NCBI GenBank assembly: GCA_963383645.1
Contig: OY726560.1
Span: forward strand, 64,373,058-64,437,057
DNA length: 64,000 nt
Direction of reading: 5' to 3'
Source of the DNA: Muscardinus avellanarius
Taxonomy: Eukaryota > Chordata > Mammalia > Rodentia > Gliridae
Shown piece after piece: positions 1-11,070 of the stretch (the stretch's first letter is position 1; each line of letters opens with the position of its first letter). The notes beneath the pieces are model-generated. The model saw nothing but the letters and a program-made list of their open reading frames with translations. It ran no database searches and had not been told where the DNA came from. The translations under genes were made by a program, and so were the position numbers.

Positions 1-69
1 AGGGAAGTCTTTTTCTGGTGTGAGGGGACTGTTGAAGGTGAATTCAGATTATGTTGGTTTCGGAAAGTC

Positions 70-96
70 AGAAGAGAAAGAGAAAGAGAGAAGAAG

Positions 97-146
<50 letters not shown>

Positions 147-154
147 GGAGAAGG

Positions 155-233
<79 letters not shown>
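70..233. repeat. 164-nt homopurine tract (GGA/GAA)n then (GA)n
   Basis: Every base from 70 to 233 is a purine: an irregular GAA/GGA part followed by a long GA run. Apparent reading frames across it on both strands are only translations of the repeat (Arg/Glu or Ser/Leu runs). There is no SINE next to it, unlike most simple repeats in the window. Confidence 0.95.
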
Positions 234-238
<5 letters not shown>

Positions 239-239
239 A

Positions 240-660
240 CTTTCAGTAGAATTAAGCCAAGAACAGAAGGAAAGAGACAGGCAGAGGCCTGGTGGTGTTC
301 GTTCCTCCATCCCCCAAAACTATAGGAGCTTTTCTTTTGATACCTAGTTAGGAGGACTCCCCCCCCACCCCCCAATTCAGATTGGGATTCTGCTACTCTC
401 AGGCAAAAGCATCCCAAGTAATTCTGCCTCTGCACCCATTCATGAAGTTATTCAGTGGACCCTGCGCTAAATGTCAGGGAAACTTGGCTGTACTTTTTGT
501 TTGATTATACACCATATTCTCTGTTTCCAAAGGTGTTTTTTTTGCTCAAAAAATATTTCTTTTTGAAGAACTGCAAAAATGAAAAGGGAGCTATTCACAG
601 CATTCTTTCCACTTACCACTGTAGTGGTTGGCGCTCTCGTGCACATGTACAGTTTGTCTC

Positions 661-662
<2 letters not shown>
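240..662. other. Low-repeat sequence, nothing recognised
   Basis: Apparently single-copy DNA with a C-run near 360-372. No exon-like or named repeat structure is visible. Confidence 0.5.

Positions 663-706
<44 letters not shown>
663..706. repeat. (AC)n microsatellite
   Basis: 44 bases of perfect AC, embedded in low-repeat sequence and not attached to a SINE tail. Confidence 0.97.
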
Positions 707-708
<2 letters not shown>

Positions 709-1332
709 CATACCACACACCAGATATAGATCAAAGATTTCAAACCCAAATAATTACAGGGCAAAGCAGGTAATGCCAAATGAATGAAAAGGTGCAGGTA
801 CTATGGTGACATGATAGGGGCTGGAGCAGGGGGAGGATAATATGCTCTGCCCAAAGGCAACACAATTGAAATTAAAATAGCAACTCTGCATGAGTCAGAG
901 CAAGCACATCTCTGATCTGCCCTGCAGCGGTCTTTCCGCAGCTCTGGGCTGACAGCTGGGCTGGGTTTCTGGCCTGGACGGCCAGTCAGGGATCATTTGG
1001 TTGCTAAGAACATCGTCCCACTGAAGCTGGCTGTCGCCTCTAAACATATAGCAGGTCATTTTGCTTGAACACAAGACCCAAAGAACAAGCTGTGCACATG
1101 GGAATAGGAGTGGGGCACGGTCAGGAGCCAGGGACTCTGATTAAACTCTCACTACTGAACTTTAGAGCTTTGAGAGAGAGAGAGAGAGACGTAACTAGTG
1201 ACCGGCCAGTGGGTCAGACATGGTATAATATCAGTCTCATAGGTCCGTGGTCAGGACTGGAGAAATTGTTGTGTAATGCCTGGAGCATTGTCTGGCAAGG
1301 CATAAAATAAATGTACAACAAAAGCAAAATTT
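707..1332. other. Low-repeat sequence, nothing recognised
   Basis: Mixed-composition DNA with a short GA run at about 1173-1189. I see no exon or regulatory module I can support. Confidence 0.5.
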
Positions 1333-1537
1333 GAGCCAAGCCAAGGTAGTGGTGCATGCTTGTAATCCCAGTACCTAAAGGTTGAGATAGGAGGGTCACA
1401 GGTTCAAGGACAGTCTCAGCAATGTAGCAAGACTCTTAGCAACCTAGTGAGACCCTGCTTCAAAACAAAACAAAACAAAATTAAAAAGGGCTGGGCATGT
1501 AGCTTGATGGTAGAATGCCCCCAGGCTCAATCCCCAG

Positions 1538-1584
<47 letters not shown>
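1333..1584 (+). mobile_element. B1-ID dimeric SINE with (CA)n tail
   Basis: Left 7SL-like arm from about 1335, A-rich linker with CAAAA units, and an ID-like arm (gtagcttgatggtagaatg). The tail at 1541-1584 has become a pure CA microsatellite. Confidence 0.85.
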
Positions 1585-1589
<5 letters not shown>

Positions 1590-1603
1590 GTGCCTCTGAT
1601 TTT

Positions 1604-1824
1604 TTTTTTTTTTTTTTTTTGGTACTGGGGGGTGGAACCCAGGGGCTGTTCTACCTCCAGGCTATACTCCCAACCCTATTTTATACTTTATTTGGAAGTA
1701 GGGTCTCACTAAATTGCTGAGAGCCTCACTAAGTAGCTGAGGCTGGCTTCGAAACTGTGTGATCTTCCTGTCTCTGTCTCCCAAGCACGGGGATTAGAAG
1801 CATGAACCATCATGCCCGGCTAGG
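1604..1824 (-). mobile_element. B1-ID SINE, type B
   Basis: Reverse-oriented: poly(T), then ggtactgggg...ggaacccag (ID arm), then ggtctcactaaattgctgagagcc. Target duplication TTGTGCCTCTGATTTT (1588-1603) recurs at 1825-1840 with one mismatch. Confidence 0.9.
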
Positions 1825-1840
1825 TTGTGCCTCAGATTTT

Positions 1841-3280
1841 AACAATGTGTCCTGAGTCTTGAAGGATGTAGAGCTCCTTCAGAATGTCCCCTCACTTTCC
1901 CTGGCTCCTCTCCTGTCCTTTGGACCTATCTGTACCAGCACATGCTCTGTGAGGCTTGTGTATGGAAGCCAAGAGACTGGCACCCAGCAGAGGCTGGGCG
2001 GAGCCTGTGGCCTCAGAGCAGGTCATTCCCCCATACACCTGTGTTTTCACAGTCCCTGGGGTCAGCTGGGGCCCACTGCGTCTCTGTATCAACACACTGC
2101 TTCCTGGATTCCTAGGCTGTCTTCTTGACCCTGCTCGGGGCCTCTGTGATAAGTTCATAGACTTGTCAAGAACCTGGGACAAGGACTTAAGGACCCCAGA
2201 ACTCTCCCACAAGACAGGCTAGGAAACTCCAAGTGGAAAGTTAAAGGTCAGTTGCAAAGCACGAATGTGTCTGATTTTGCATCCACAGATTGCCACGGTG
2301 GCTCCTGCCTCCCATCTGGAGCTTCTCACCCTTCTTAGTTCTAAAAGCAGAAGTGCACTTGCTTGGTGTGACTAGTCCTAACCTTCAGGCTAAGGTCTTA
2401 CCTTCTGTGGGTGGCGTTCAAGTCTCAGTGTCTAGCTGCTCCCTGACCTGTGGTTCCATCTCCTCCTCTCATATCCACACTCCTCTCTCCTCCACACAAC
2501 ACACACCTAAAACCCCCCAAAAGTGTGTGTAGAGCATAGATGCCCTGTGCTCTAACCACATCCAACTTTCACAGTCCCCTGTGTGATGATATTCTCCTGG
2601 GTTGAGGTCTTTCCAGAAGACGTTCTCCTTCCCTCTTCTGTTTAACTTTAGTTCACTCTTTGGGATTCCGTGACCGGTATTTCAAGGAAATCTTAGAGTT
2701 GGCCAGGAAGCGTCTGTCACGCACCCACTGTATACAGACCCACCAAACATACTCACTACCCTGTTCTCTGATAGTTAATGTCTTGCTTATTTTCTTTACT
2801 TCACCTGGGCTATATTTGAAGCACTGTTTTTTTTTATCACATTTTTTTGGAGCTCAATATTTTTTGAATAGATGAATGAATGACTATCCTCCCAGATGGG
2901 TTCCTGTTGCAAAAGCAATGATGTTTAAAATAGGAGCTTTAGTTTTCCATCCTAGCTCCGCTACTCACTAGCTGAGTGACGTGGATCCTGCATTGATGGC
3001 TGGAAGGAGTCCTGTTCCCTTGGCTCCAGACCTCACCTGACGTGTGTCCACAGAAGGCCACTATCAAGGGACCACACTGAGTGGCTCTGCTTAGTACATC
3101 GGGTCACCAAACAGAGAGGGGAAGACTTTCTTCTCTCTGCACTAGCTGTCCGCTAGCTGCTTCTCCTTTAGGGTTGCCATGACATGATGCCTTGACCCAG
3201 CTGAGGCTCTCTGATTGGCCTTCAGAAAGACTAAGGTGTAAACTCTGGTATTGGGTGCAACTGAAAGGAAGAGCCATAAA
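1841..3280. other. Low-repeat sequence with a MIR-like piece
   Basis: About 1.4 kb without recent SINEs. 2940-2985 (agctccgctactcactagctgagtgacgtgg) resembles the core of an ancient MIR. Short open frames occur, but without splice or codon support for a gene. Confidence 0.45.
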
Positions 3281-3288
3281 ACTCTCCT

Positions 3289-3761
3289 TAAGGTGGCCGT
3301 GGTGGCACACACTTATAATCCCAGCATTTGGGAGGCTGAGACAGAGGATCGCAGTTCATGGACAGCCTTAGCTACTTAGTGAGGCCCTTTGCAACTCAGT
3401 GAGACCCTGTTTCAAAATAAAGAAAAAAAAAAATGAGCTGGCCATGGTGGCGCACGCTTATAATCCCAGCATTTGGGAGGCTGAGACCTGGAGGATCGGG
3501 GTTTGCAGACAGCCTCAGCTACTTAATGAGGCCTTCCACAATTCAGTGAGACCTGCTTTCAAAATAAAGACTAAAATATAGGGCAGGGGGTGTAGCTCAG
3601 AGGTCAAATGCCCCTGGGTTCCATCCCTGGACCGCAAAAAATAAAGAAAAGAAAAGAAAGAAAAAATAAGGAAAAAAAAATAAGCTGGGGTGTAACTTGG
3701 AGGTAGAATGTCCCTGGGTTCTACCCTCAGTACCTCAAAAGAAAAGAAAAAAAAAAAAAAG
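3289..3761 (+). mobile_element. Type A SINE carrying another SINE in its linker
   Basis: Outer copy: left arm 3289-3434, ID arm about 3682-3745, split by an inner complete copy. Possible short target duplication ACTCTCC (3281 and 3762). Inner copy is listed separately. Confidence 0.8.
3437..3670 (+). mobile_element. Inner type A SINE (nested)
   Basis: Complete B1-ID dimer in the same orientation as its host, inserted in the A-rich linker between the host's two arms. Confidence 0.85.
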
Positions 3762-3910
3762 ACTCTCCCTGCATGTCATGTCTAAACGTGCCTGTGCTTT
3801 AGTTCTTATGCCCAGCTCCTTTACTTTTTGATATAACTTCAGACTTTTTCTATTTACATTCTCTTCTCAATTATTTTGAATTTACTTTTCATTAAAAAAT
3901 GAAGTGGTAT

Positions 3911-4090
3911 GAGTCAGGTATGATAGTGCATGCTTATAACCCCAATACTTGGCAGACTGAGGTAGAGGATTGCAAGTTCAAGGCCAGCAACTTAGGGAGA
4001 CCCTCTTTTTTTTTTTTTTTAAAGGTTAGGGGTATAGCTTGGAGGCAGAATGCTCTTGGGTTCAATGTCTAGTACAAGAAATAAAAATAA
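3911..4090 (+). mobile_element. Older B1-ID SINE
   Basis: Diverged left arm (gtatgatagtgcatgcttataacccc), linker with T run, and ID arm ggtatagcttggaggcagaatg. More decayed than neighbours. Confidence 0.75.
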
Positions 4091-4144
4091 GATGATTAAT
4101 GCTCTGAGGCAACTAACTAGTGTCCTAGAGATTTTACCTTTTTC

Positions 4145-4245
4145 TTTTTCAATTTTTTTTATTGGTACATTGTAGTCATGCATCTTAATGGAGTACAAGA
4201 TGGTAGAGGCATACATGCACACTTCTAATGGTAATAATAAGCAAT
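4145..4245 (-). mobile_element. 5'-truncated L1 3' end fragment
   Basis: ttttttattggtacattgtagtcatgcatc resembles the reverse complement of the 3' end of the L1-type element at 24150-24210 (gatgtatgaatacagtgcaccaataaaaa). Confidence 0.55.
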
Positions 4246-4261
4246 TTCTAGGGACGGCGTG

Positions 4262-5385
4262 ATAAAGAGATCCCCTGAAGCACATGTATTCTGGATCAAA
4301 TACAGCTCTGCTTACCCATAGTCAGCAGATTGCTTAATGCGTCTGTCGCCAGAATGTGTTAAACTGGGGCCCACGCAAGTGATTCCAGTTGTGGATTCTG
4401 AACCCATTGACTTTCAAGTTTAATATTGGCCCGCCTGGTCACTGTGGCCAGGAGCTTTGAATAGCAAATAAAGATACAGTGGATTATGGTCCTCCAAGCA
4501 CCTCTCCAGGGCGAGCCTCACCTTTGATTGGGTTTTTATGTGGATGCTCTCTCCCCATTAGGGTGTTCAGTACCCCTTGCCCGCATGCCAGAGCTGAGTT
4601 ATTGGTGGGGGAGTGATTACTTGCCTTCTGGGGATACGTTTTTAATCACCTACAAAGAACAGTTGGCCTCCCCTAAAAACACTTCAATAAAGCGAGATTC
4701 AGCCCCAGGCTGCCTCGTGCCAGGCTGTGTTGAAGCCAAAACAGAGGTCAAAAAGTTACCAAGCGCTGGCCCGGCTTGCTGGCCGGCTGGCTTGATATTC
4801 CCTTATTAAAACATAGGTGAATGTTGGCTAGCGTCCTTCTCATTGTTCGGAACACCGTCCTGTTCATTTCTATCCTTCTCTGCCGGTGTTTGGCAGGGTG
4901 GCCGTGACGGAGGATGGGGGACTGAACTTGCCTGTGCAGCTGTGGGCCCCTAAGAGGGATTTCTGGTGTCTCAGACGATTAGTGCTGATGTTGCACATCA
5001 AAGGTGGTGTTATGAGATCATCCTGGCGCTGGCTGGAGGCGTCAGGACAGTCAGGGCTATAAACCCACCCGCCCTGCATCTCTCCTGACCCGGCCTCTGC
5101 CGGCGGCTGAGCGCAGTGTCCACTAGATGGCGCAGTGACATAGGAACACACCCTGGGCCTCTGGGCTCCTAAAGGCCGACTGGGGAAAGCTTCCCTGAAT
5201 AAAAGCTGGGGACTGGTGGAACTAGGGACAAGGGCAGGCTCACAGAAGCTCTCTGGGTTGGATCTGTTTCTCTAAACCTCCATTATACAATTGTAAAAAT
5301 TGTATTAAATTTCTGGACAATAATTAATGGCAAGAAACCATAGAAGAGCAAAATAACGCTCACTCAGGCAGAAAGGATGCCCTTT
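4262..5385. other. Low-repeat block containing a CTCF-like site
   Basis: About 1.1 kb with no SINE, GC-richer toward 4890-5170. Absence of insertions and the motif at 5120 make this the best candidate here for constrained non-coding DNA, but conservation cannot be tested from one sequence. Confidence 0.4.
5120..5133 (+). promoter_or_regulatory. CTCF-like core motif
   Basis: CCACTAGATGGCGC fits the vertebrate CTCF core CCASYAGRKGGCRS at every position and lies in non-repeat DNA. Occupancy is inferred only. Confidence 0.5.
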
Positions 5386-5397
5386 AAAGTGGATCTA

Positions 5398-5649
5398 GCC
5401 AAGCATGGCGGGTGCACAGCTGTAATCCCAGCATTTGGGAAGCTGAGACAGGAGGATCGCAGTTTCATGGCCAGCCTCAGCTATTTAGTGAGGCCCTCTG
5501 CAACTTAGTGAGACCTTGTTTTAAAATAAAGAATAAAAAAAATAGATCTAGGGGGTATAGCTATCTATAATTGAACCCCTATCTATGTTGAACCCCTTGG
5601 GTTCAATTCCCGGTACTGCAAATAAACAAATAAATATAAAAAATAAAAT
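5398..5649 (+). mobile_element. Type A SINE with duplicated ID-arm piece
   Basis: Left arm from 5398. The ID arm holds an imprecise repeat around 5563-5600 (ttgaacccct twice). Target AAAGTGGATCTA lies at 5386-5397 and again at 5650. Confidence 0.85.
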
Positions 5650-5662
5650 AAAGTGGATCTAA

Positions 5663-5872
5663 AGTTTGGTGTGGTGGTGCACGCTTGTAATCCCAGTACT
5701 TAGGAGGCTGAGACAGGAGTGTCGCAGGTTCACACCTAGCCTCAGCTACTTAAAGGACCTCTACAACCTAGGGAGACCCTGTTTCAAAATAAAGAAAATA
5801 GAGCTGGGGGGTAGCTCAGAGGTACAATTCCCCTGAGTTCAATCCCCAGTACTACAAAATTAAAATAAAAAT
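5663..5872 (+). mobile_element. Type A SINE at the same target
   Basis: Complete copy flanked by AAAGTGGATCTAA at 5650-5662 and 5873-5885. It directly follows the previous SINE and shares its target duplication. Confidence 0.88.
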
Positions 5873-5951
5873 AAAGTGGATCTAACCATCTTTGATACTT
5901 AGAAAATGCATCCTAGTATTTGGGACAGAGGCAAAAAAAAGGAGGGGGGGC

Positions 5952-6140
5952 CTTGCTGGGCATGGCGGTGCATATCTGTAATTCCACTACTTTTAGTACT
6001 TGGGAGGCTGAGACAGAAGGATTGAAGGTTTGAGACCAGCCTGAGCAAATTAGTGAGATCCTGTTTCAAAATAAAAAATAAAATAGTCCTGGAGGTGTAG
6101 CTCAGAGGTAGAATCCCTTTGGATTTAGTCTCTAGCAAAG
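5952..6140 (+). mobile_element. B1-ID SINE, older
   Basis: Left arm gctgggcatggcggtgcatatctg with a small internal insertion, ID arm gtgtagctcagaggtagaat. 5' flank is a G-rich run. Confidence 0.8.
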
Positions 6141-6263
6141 TGTGCATACCCACACCCCTCCACCAGCCCCCCCCCCCACAAAAATATGCCTTAAATAGCA
6201 CTTATGCTATGTCGAGTGCCCCTCTCCTGTGCTTTATCTGCATGAGGGAGGCATTATTAATGT

Positions 6264-6586
6264 ACAGTTGTCCTTCAGTACCCATGAGGATGTTTCCAAG
6301 AACCCCCACAGATTCCAAAACCCACGGATGCTCAAGCCCCTCAAATAACATGGCGTACTACTTGCATATGACCTACGCACGCCCTCCCATATACTTTAAA
6401 TGCTCTCTAGATCACTTATGCTACCCAATACAATGGGAAAATGCTATGTAAATTTTTGTTATGTTATTGTTCAGGCACTAATGACAAGAAAAAAGTCAGT
6501 ACATGTGCAGTACAATTTAAAAATATTTTAAATGTAAGACTGAATCTGAGAATACAGGTTCATGGATATGGAGAGCTGAATGTACT
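6264..6586 (+). mobile_element. MER2-like (TcMar-Tigger) DNA transposon fossil
   Basis: Starts cagttgtccttcagtaccc and runs through ccaaaacccacggatgctcaag and gacaagaaaaaagtcagtac, as I recall for MER2-type non-autonomous Tigger elements. Near full length (about 320 bp), no coding capacity, TA-like flanks. Confidence 0.7.
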
Positions 6587-6587
6587 C

Positions 6588-6700
6588 GTTTTACAGAAAG
6601 GAAATTGAGGTATAGGGAAGATGAGATATTAGTCCCAAGTCACAGATCTAGTTAGTGCAAAAGCTGAGACGTAACCCAGAGAGTCTGTCTAAGTTTCTGC
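6588..6700 (-). mobile_element. MIR fragment
   Basis: ttttacagaaaggaaattgagg...agtcacagatctagttagtg is a diverged reverse-strand MIR core. Confidence 0.7.
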
Positions 6701-6977
6701 TCTAAATGATTATGTGAAAATACAGCCCAGAAGTCTGAGGAACATGTATGGATGCAACGGAAGCTTCTTTGCTTCTTTATCTCAAAGAAAAAAGCTTAGG
6801 TTCCAGACACCTTTATTCCAACAACCCCCCTTTCCTACAACCACACTGAGATCTGGTGTTCTGTGTGAGCATCATCAGAATCCTCACTTGCTACTTCTAC
6901 ACCAAATGGCATCATCCCCAGAAATGATGCTGGGACAGTATCAGTTTTTGTCCTTCTGTTTAGAAGAACATGTTTTT

Positions 6978-7178
6978 ATTTATTTATTTTTTTGTGGTGG
7001 TACTGGGGTTCCTGGAAGCCCTTCTACCTCCGGGCTACACTCCCAGACCTAGTTTTACATTTTTATTTGGAAACAGGGTCTCCTAAGCCAGCGCGCGCGG
7101 CTGGCTTCGAACCTGCGCGATCCTCCTGTCTCTGCCTCCCAAGCGCGGGGATTACAAGCGTGCGCCACCACGCCCGGC
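6978..7178 (-). mobile_element. B1-ID SINE, type C
   Basis: ID arm reads ggtactggggttcctggaag and the left arm lacks the 'cctcactaagtagc' stretch, having gccagcgcgcgcggctggc instead. Many CpGs remain. Target TAGAAGAACA at 6961-6970 and 7179-7188. Confidence 0.92.
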
Positions 7179-7329
7179 TAGAAGAACACATTTTTAAATA
7201 TGCCTTATTGATCCCCATTCTGATTTTCATTTATAGATAGAAAAATTAATGTGCTAAGTCATTTATCTACTCGAGGATATATAGGTTAGGGCTAGAGGAC
7301 TGTGTCTAGCCATAAACCATGGTGTCATT

Positions 7330-7980
7330 GTTTAGATATAGATTATTTCCTGAAAAGCTCATGTGTTAATATTTAGAGTTGACCTAATTAATTCACAAGG
7401 TTGTAATCTCATCAGTGAGTAAATACATTGTGATGGGTTTACCGGGCAATGACCTAGGCAGGTAGGGTGTTGCTGGAGGAGGTGGCTTCCTGGGGCTTTG
7501 GCCTTCAGGACTGTGCTTGTGCTTCAAATCCCCTGGTGGGCTCTCTCTTGCTTCCACCTCCATAATTTAAGAGCAAAGCCCTTGATCTCTCCCTTTCTCT
7601 GTCTTCTGCCACCATGCTTGAGCTCCACAGATGCATCTGGCCTGACTGGGCTGAACCCCTGAAATCCCCATAACTGTGAGCAAGTAACTCTTCCTTCCTC
7701 TAAGCTGTGGGCCAGTCTTGTTTTTGTTTTTGTTTTGTGGTACTAAGGATTTAATCCAGGGACATTCTACCTCTGAGCTACATCCTTAGCCCTATTTTTT
7801 ATTCTTTATTTTGAAACAGGGTCTCACTAAGTTATGGCGGGCCTCATTAAGTAGCTGAGGCTGTCCACAAACCTGTGATCCTCTTGTCTCAGCCGCCAAA
7901 GTACTGGGATTAGAAGAGTGTGCCACTATACCCAGCCGGGCCAGTTGGTTTGTATGAGAGCAGCGGTGAGAATGCCAACT
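7330..7980 (+). mobile_element. MaLR-type solo LTR, split by a SINE
   Basis: Old ERVL-MaLR-like LTR: aaaagctcatgtgttaatat near the start, cttctgccaccatgcttgag, ccctgaaatccccataactgtgagc, then ttggtttgtatgagagcagc after the SINE. No internal proviral sequence beside it. Family assigned from memory. Confidence 0.6.
7717..7937 (-). mobile_element. Type A SINE inserted in the LTR
   Basis: Reverse-oriented dimer; short target GGGCCAGT at 7709-7716 and 7938-7945. Confidence 0.88.
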
Positions 7981-8356
7981 GGAACTCGTGGCATCCATTC
8001 CTCCACATCCCGTTTCTTTATTTATATTTGTAGGACGCATGCCATGTGCCTAGGATGGAGAACTCGGGTAGGTTGGCTGCTTTCACATCGCTCACAGTTT
8101 GCTGGGGGAGTTAACATGCAAATCATCACTAAAAACAGTGCTCTTGGGCTGTACAAGAGGAGCTGCCTAGCCCTGCCAGGAAGCCAAGAGTCAGAGTAAA
8201 CTTCATAGCACACAAGATCCTTGGGCAGGGTCCCCCAGGAAAATACGGGGGTCCGGGGGGAAGAACACAGCACATCCAAGGATGGTCAAGTTTGGAGTGG
8301 CTCTCAGGTTTGACTGGGAGAACAGTGAATGATGATAAATCTGGAAAATTCACGTG

Positions 8357-8577
8357 GTTTTTTTTTTTTTTTTTTTTCGGTACTGGAGATGGAACCCAGG
8401 GGCATTCTACCTCTGAGCTACACCCCCAGCCTTATTTTTTATTTTTTATTTTGAAACAGGGTCTCACTGAGTTGCAAAGGGCCTCATTAAGTAGTAGCTG
8501 AGGCATCTGTGAACTCAGATCCTCCTGTCTCAGCCTTCTAAATGCTGGGATTACGAGTGTGCGCCACCATGCCCGGC
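8357..8577 (-). mobile_element. Type A SINE
   Basis: Poly(T), cggtactggagatggaaccc, ggtctcactgagttgcaaag, gccaccatgcccggc. Complete dimer. Confidence 0.9.
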
Positions 8578-8645
8578 AGTATCTGGATTTTGAGCTTGAT
8601 AGCCAATGGAAGGCCACTGTGTGCTTTCCTCAAGAGATGTGTGTT

Positions 8646-8861
8646 AAGCTGGGCGTGGTGGCACACGCTTGTAATCCCAGCATTTGGGAGGCTGAGACTG
8701 GAGGATTGTGGTTCACGGACAGTCTCAGTTACTTATTGAGGCCCTTCACAACTTAGTGAGACACTGTTTCAAAACAAAGAATAAAAAAAAAAATAGGGCA
8801 GGGGGTGTAGCTAGGAGGTCGAATGCCCCTGGGTTCTATCCCCAGAACCGCAAAAAAAAAA

Positions 8862-8893
<32 letters not shown>

Positions 8894-8896
8894 AAT
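8646..8896 (+). mobile_element. Type A SINE, well-preserved insertion
   Basis: Complete copy with a 30-plus A tail, flanked by a perfect 13-bp duplication AGAGATGTGTGTT (8633-8645 and 8897-8909). Confidence 0.93.
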
Positions 8897-9093
8897 AGAG
8901 ATGTGTGTTTTAGGAGGAGGGTTCCGGTCTGAAGGATGAACTGTGGGTCAGGAGGGCAGTGGCCAGACTGGATGCCATGCCCGTTTGGAGGGTATGTGCC
9001 ATAGTCCAGATGAAATATGGTAATTAGGGTGGGGGGGGGCTGCGTGGAGCAGAGGGAAGGAGTTTTAGGGAAATGTTAGAAACACTACAAATA

Positions 9094-9298
9094 AGCCAGG
9101 CGTGGTGGCTCACCCTTGTAATCCTAGTACTTGGGAGGCTGAGACTGGAGGATCCAGGTTTGCAGACAGCCTCAGCTACTTAGTGAGGCCCTCTGCAACT
9201 TAGTGAGACCCTGTATCAAAATAAAGAATAAAAAAATAGGGCAGGGGATATAGCTCAGAGGTAGAATGCCCTGGGTTCAATCCCTAGTACCTAAAAAA
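9094..9298 (+). mobile_element. Type A SINE
   Basis: aagccaggcgtggtggctcac to the ID arm tatagctcagaggtagaatg; target TACAAATA at 9086-9093 and 9299-9306. Confidence 0.9.
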
Positions 9299-9306
9299 TA
9301 CAAATA

Positions 9307-10734
9307 TGACCTTTTATATGTAGATGTGAATTATTTATAGCCAACTTCACCCCACAAAGCATTTAGGGTAGCACCATGGAATTTGATAACCAGATGAATA
9401 CAGGCATGGGGAGAAGAAAGCACCCGCCACACCCCTACTCTCTTGCTCAGACTACTGGGTACAGGAACACCTGAATCAGTGCAGGAAATGAAGGGCAAGG
9501 ATCCAGTGCTCCAAAAGGTATCCAAAGTTTAGTTTTCAACATAAAGTTTGAAGTGTTATGGATGATCAGGTGTCTGTAAGGACCCACACCTGAGAGAAAA
9601 GTCAAGGTTGAAAATGCAGCATTTATAATCACCAGGATATTGGTGTGCACACAGGCTTTGAGAGAGGGTGTCATTACAGACACGGAGAGCAATAGGAACC
9701 ACTGAGTTGTTTCCAAATGTCTGGCAGTTCAGTGTCTCTCAGGTGTGACTACATTGTTTTTCATTGTCATCAGAAGTTTTAGTATCATCAGACAGCTTCC
9801 AAGAGAAATAGTAGAACTGAGCAAAGGACACCATAGCTTCAGTATTTCTTTTGATTTGCCTTTCTCCCCCCTAAAAAAAAAAAAAAAATTCATGCACATT
9901 TTACCCCAAAAATCTTCTCCAAATCAACTGGAGACATCTTTGGAGTGGAAAGGCCTTGGGATTTTAACCAGATCACTGGCCAATTCTAATCAACACTCTC
10001 CCTCCAGCACCCAAGGAATTCTGGCTTTTTTGAAGAACTGGAGAGACGTGTTTCGCTGGCAGGTGAAGAAATGGAGAGTTCTGGAGCCAGCTCAGGCTTG
10101 TGTTTGTTTTAAAACTACATAAATGTTTAAAATATGATATATAAACTCACTGTCAGGCCACTTTTCCCTTTCAGGAGACTTGACAGTTCACCATTAGGTA
10201 TCTCTGGGGCGGAGAGAGCTGTCTGGGTGTTCTGTGGGGGAGGACAGCAGAAAGGCTACTTACCAGGTGGTGCAGGGCAAGGTGGCCGTCTGCTCTGTGC
10301 TTTAACACAATTAGGGAATCAAAGGCAGCTGTGCCAACACTTGAGTGAAATTAAATAAGCGGTAGCTTCTCCAGTGTCAGGGCTTTAATCCCACTGGCTT
10401 ACAACAAACCTTCATTTCTCCATCATGCTGCCTGAGAGGAGACTGGCCACCGCTCTGCTCCAGGACATGGCTGGCTCTGGGCCTGCTTCTCCTGTCTTCT
10501 CATTCAGGAAATCAGAATGCAGGAGCAGCTTCCACCTGCAACTTGCAGCCTTGTGAGAGCAGATGCACGGGAGGCCGACCCAAGCCACGCAATCCCACTT
10601 GCATCTGCTGCTCAGATAGCACGGTGTATGCCGCTTGTATCCCTTTGGCCACAGTTGGTCCCTAGACCAAAGTCACTAGGGTCCGGGATATACCGTTGGA
10701 GAAGGGGGAAGTGAAGCCCAAAGCACGTTATTAC
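9307..10734. other. Low-repeat sequence, nothing recognised
   Basis: About 1.4 kb with one short A run (about 9873-9888). Longest open frame (9745-10122) has no recognisable domain and no splice context. Confidence 0.5.
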
Positions 10735-10834
10735 TGGCTGCCACGGTTATTCATCCATTCATCAAGTACTGATTGAGTGCTATCTCTGTGCCAGCATTGT
10801 GTTAGAAATTGGTTTATAGAAATGGATGACATCA

Positions 10835-11022
10835 GGCCGGGCGTGGTGGCGCACGCTTGTAATCCCCGCGCTTGGGAGGCAGAGACAGGAGGATCGCGCA
10901 GGTTCGAAGCCAGCCGCGTGCGCTGGCTTAGGAGACCCTGTTTCCAAATATAAAAAAAATGTAAAAAGAGGTCTGGGAGTGTAGCCCGAAGGTAGAAGGG
11001 CTTCCAGGAACCCCAGTACCAC

Positions 11023-11053
<31 letters not shown>
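10835..11053 (+). mobile_element. B1-ID SINE, type C, young-looking
   Basis: Near-consensus ggccgggcgtggtggcgcac start, many intact CpGs, B box ggttcgaagcc in the left arm, long A tail. Perfect 17-bp target AGAAATGGATGACATCA at 10818-10834 and 11054-11070. Confidence 0.95.
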
Positions 11054-11056
<3 letters not shown>

Positions 11057-11070
11057 AATGGATGACATCA

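Noticed and set aside
20..435. Open frames of 80-128 codons on both strands across the first 400 bases
   Set aside because: They are translations of GGA/GA repeats (Arg/Glu or Ser/Leu runs) with no other content.
7526..7539. CTCF-like match (reverse ccaccagggg)
   Set aside because: Core ends in GGAT instead of GGC and lies within an old LTR; too weak to list.
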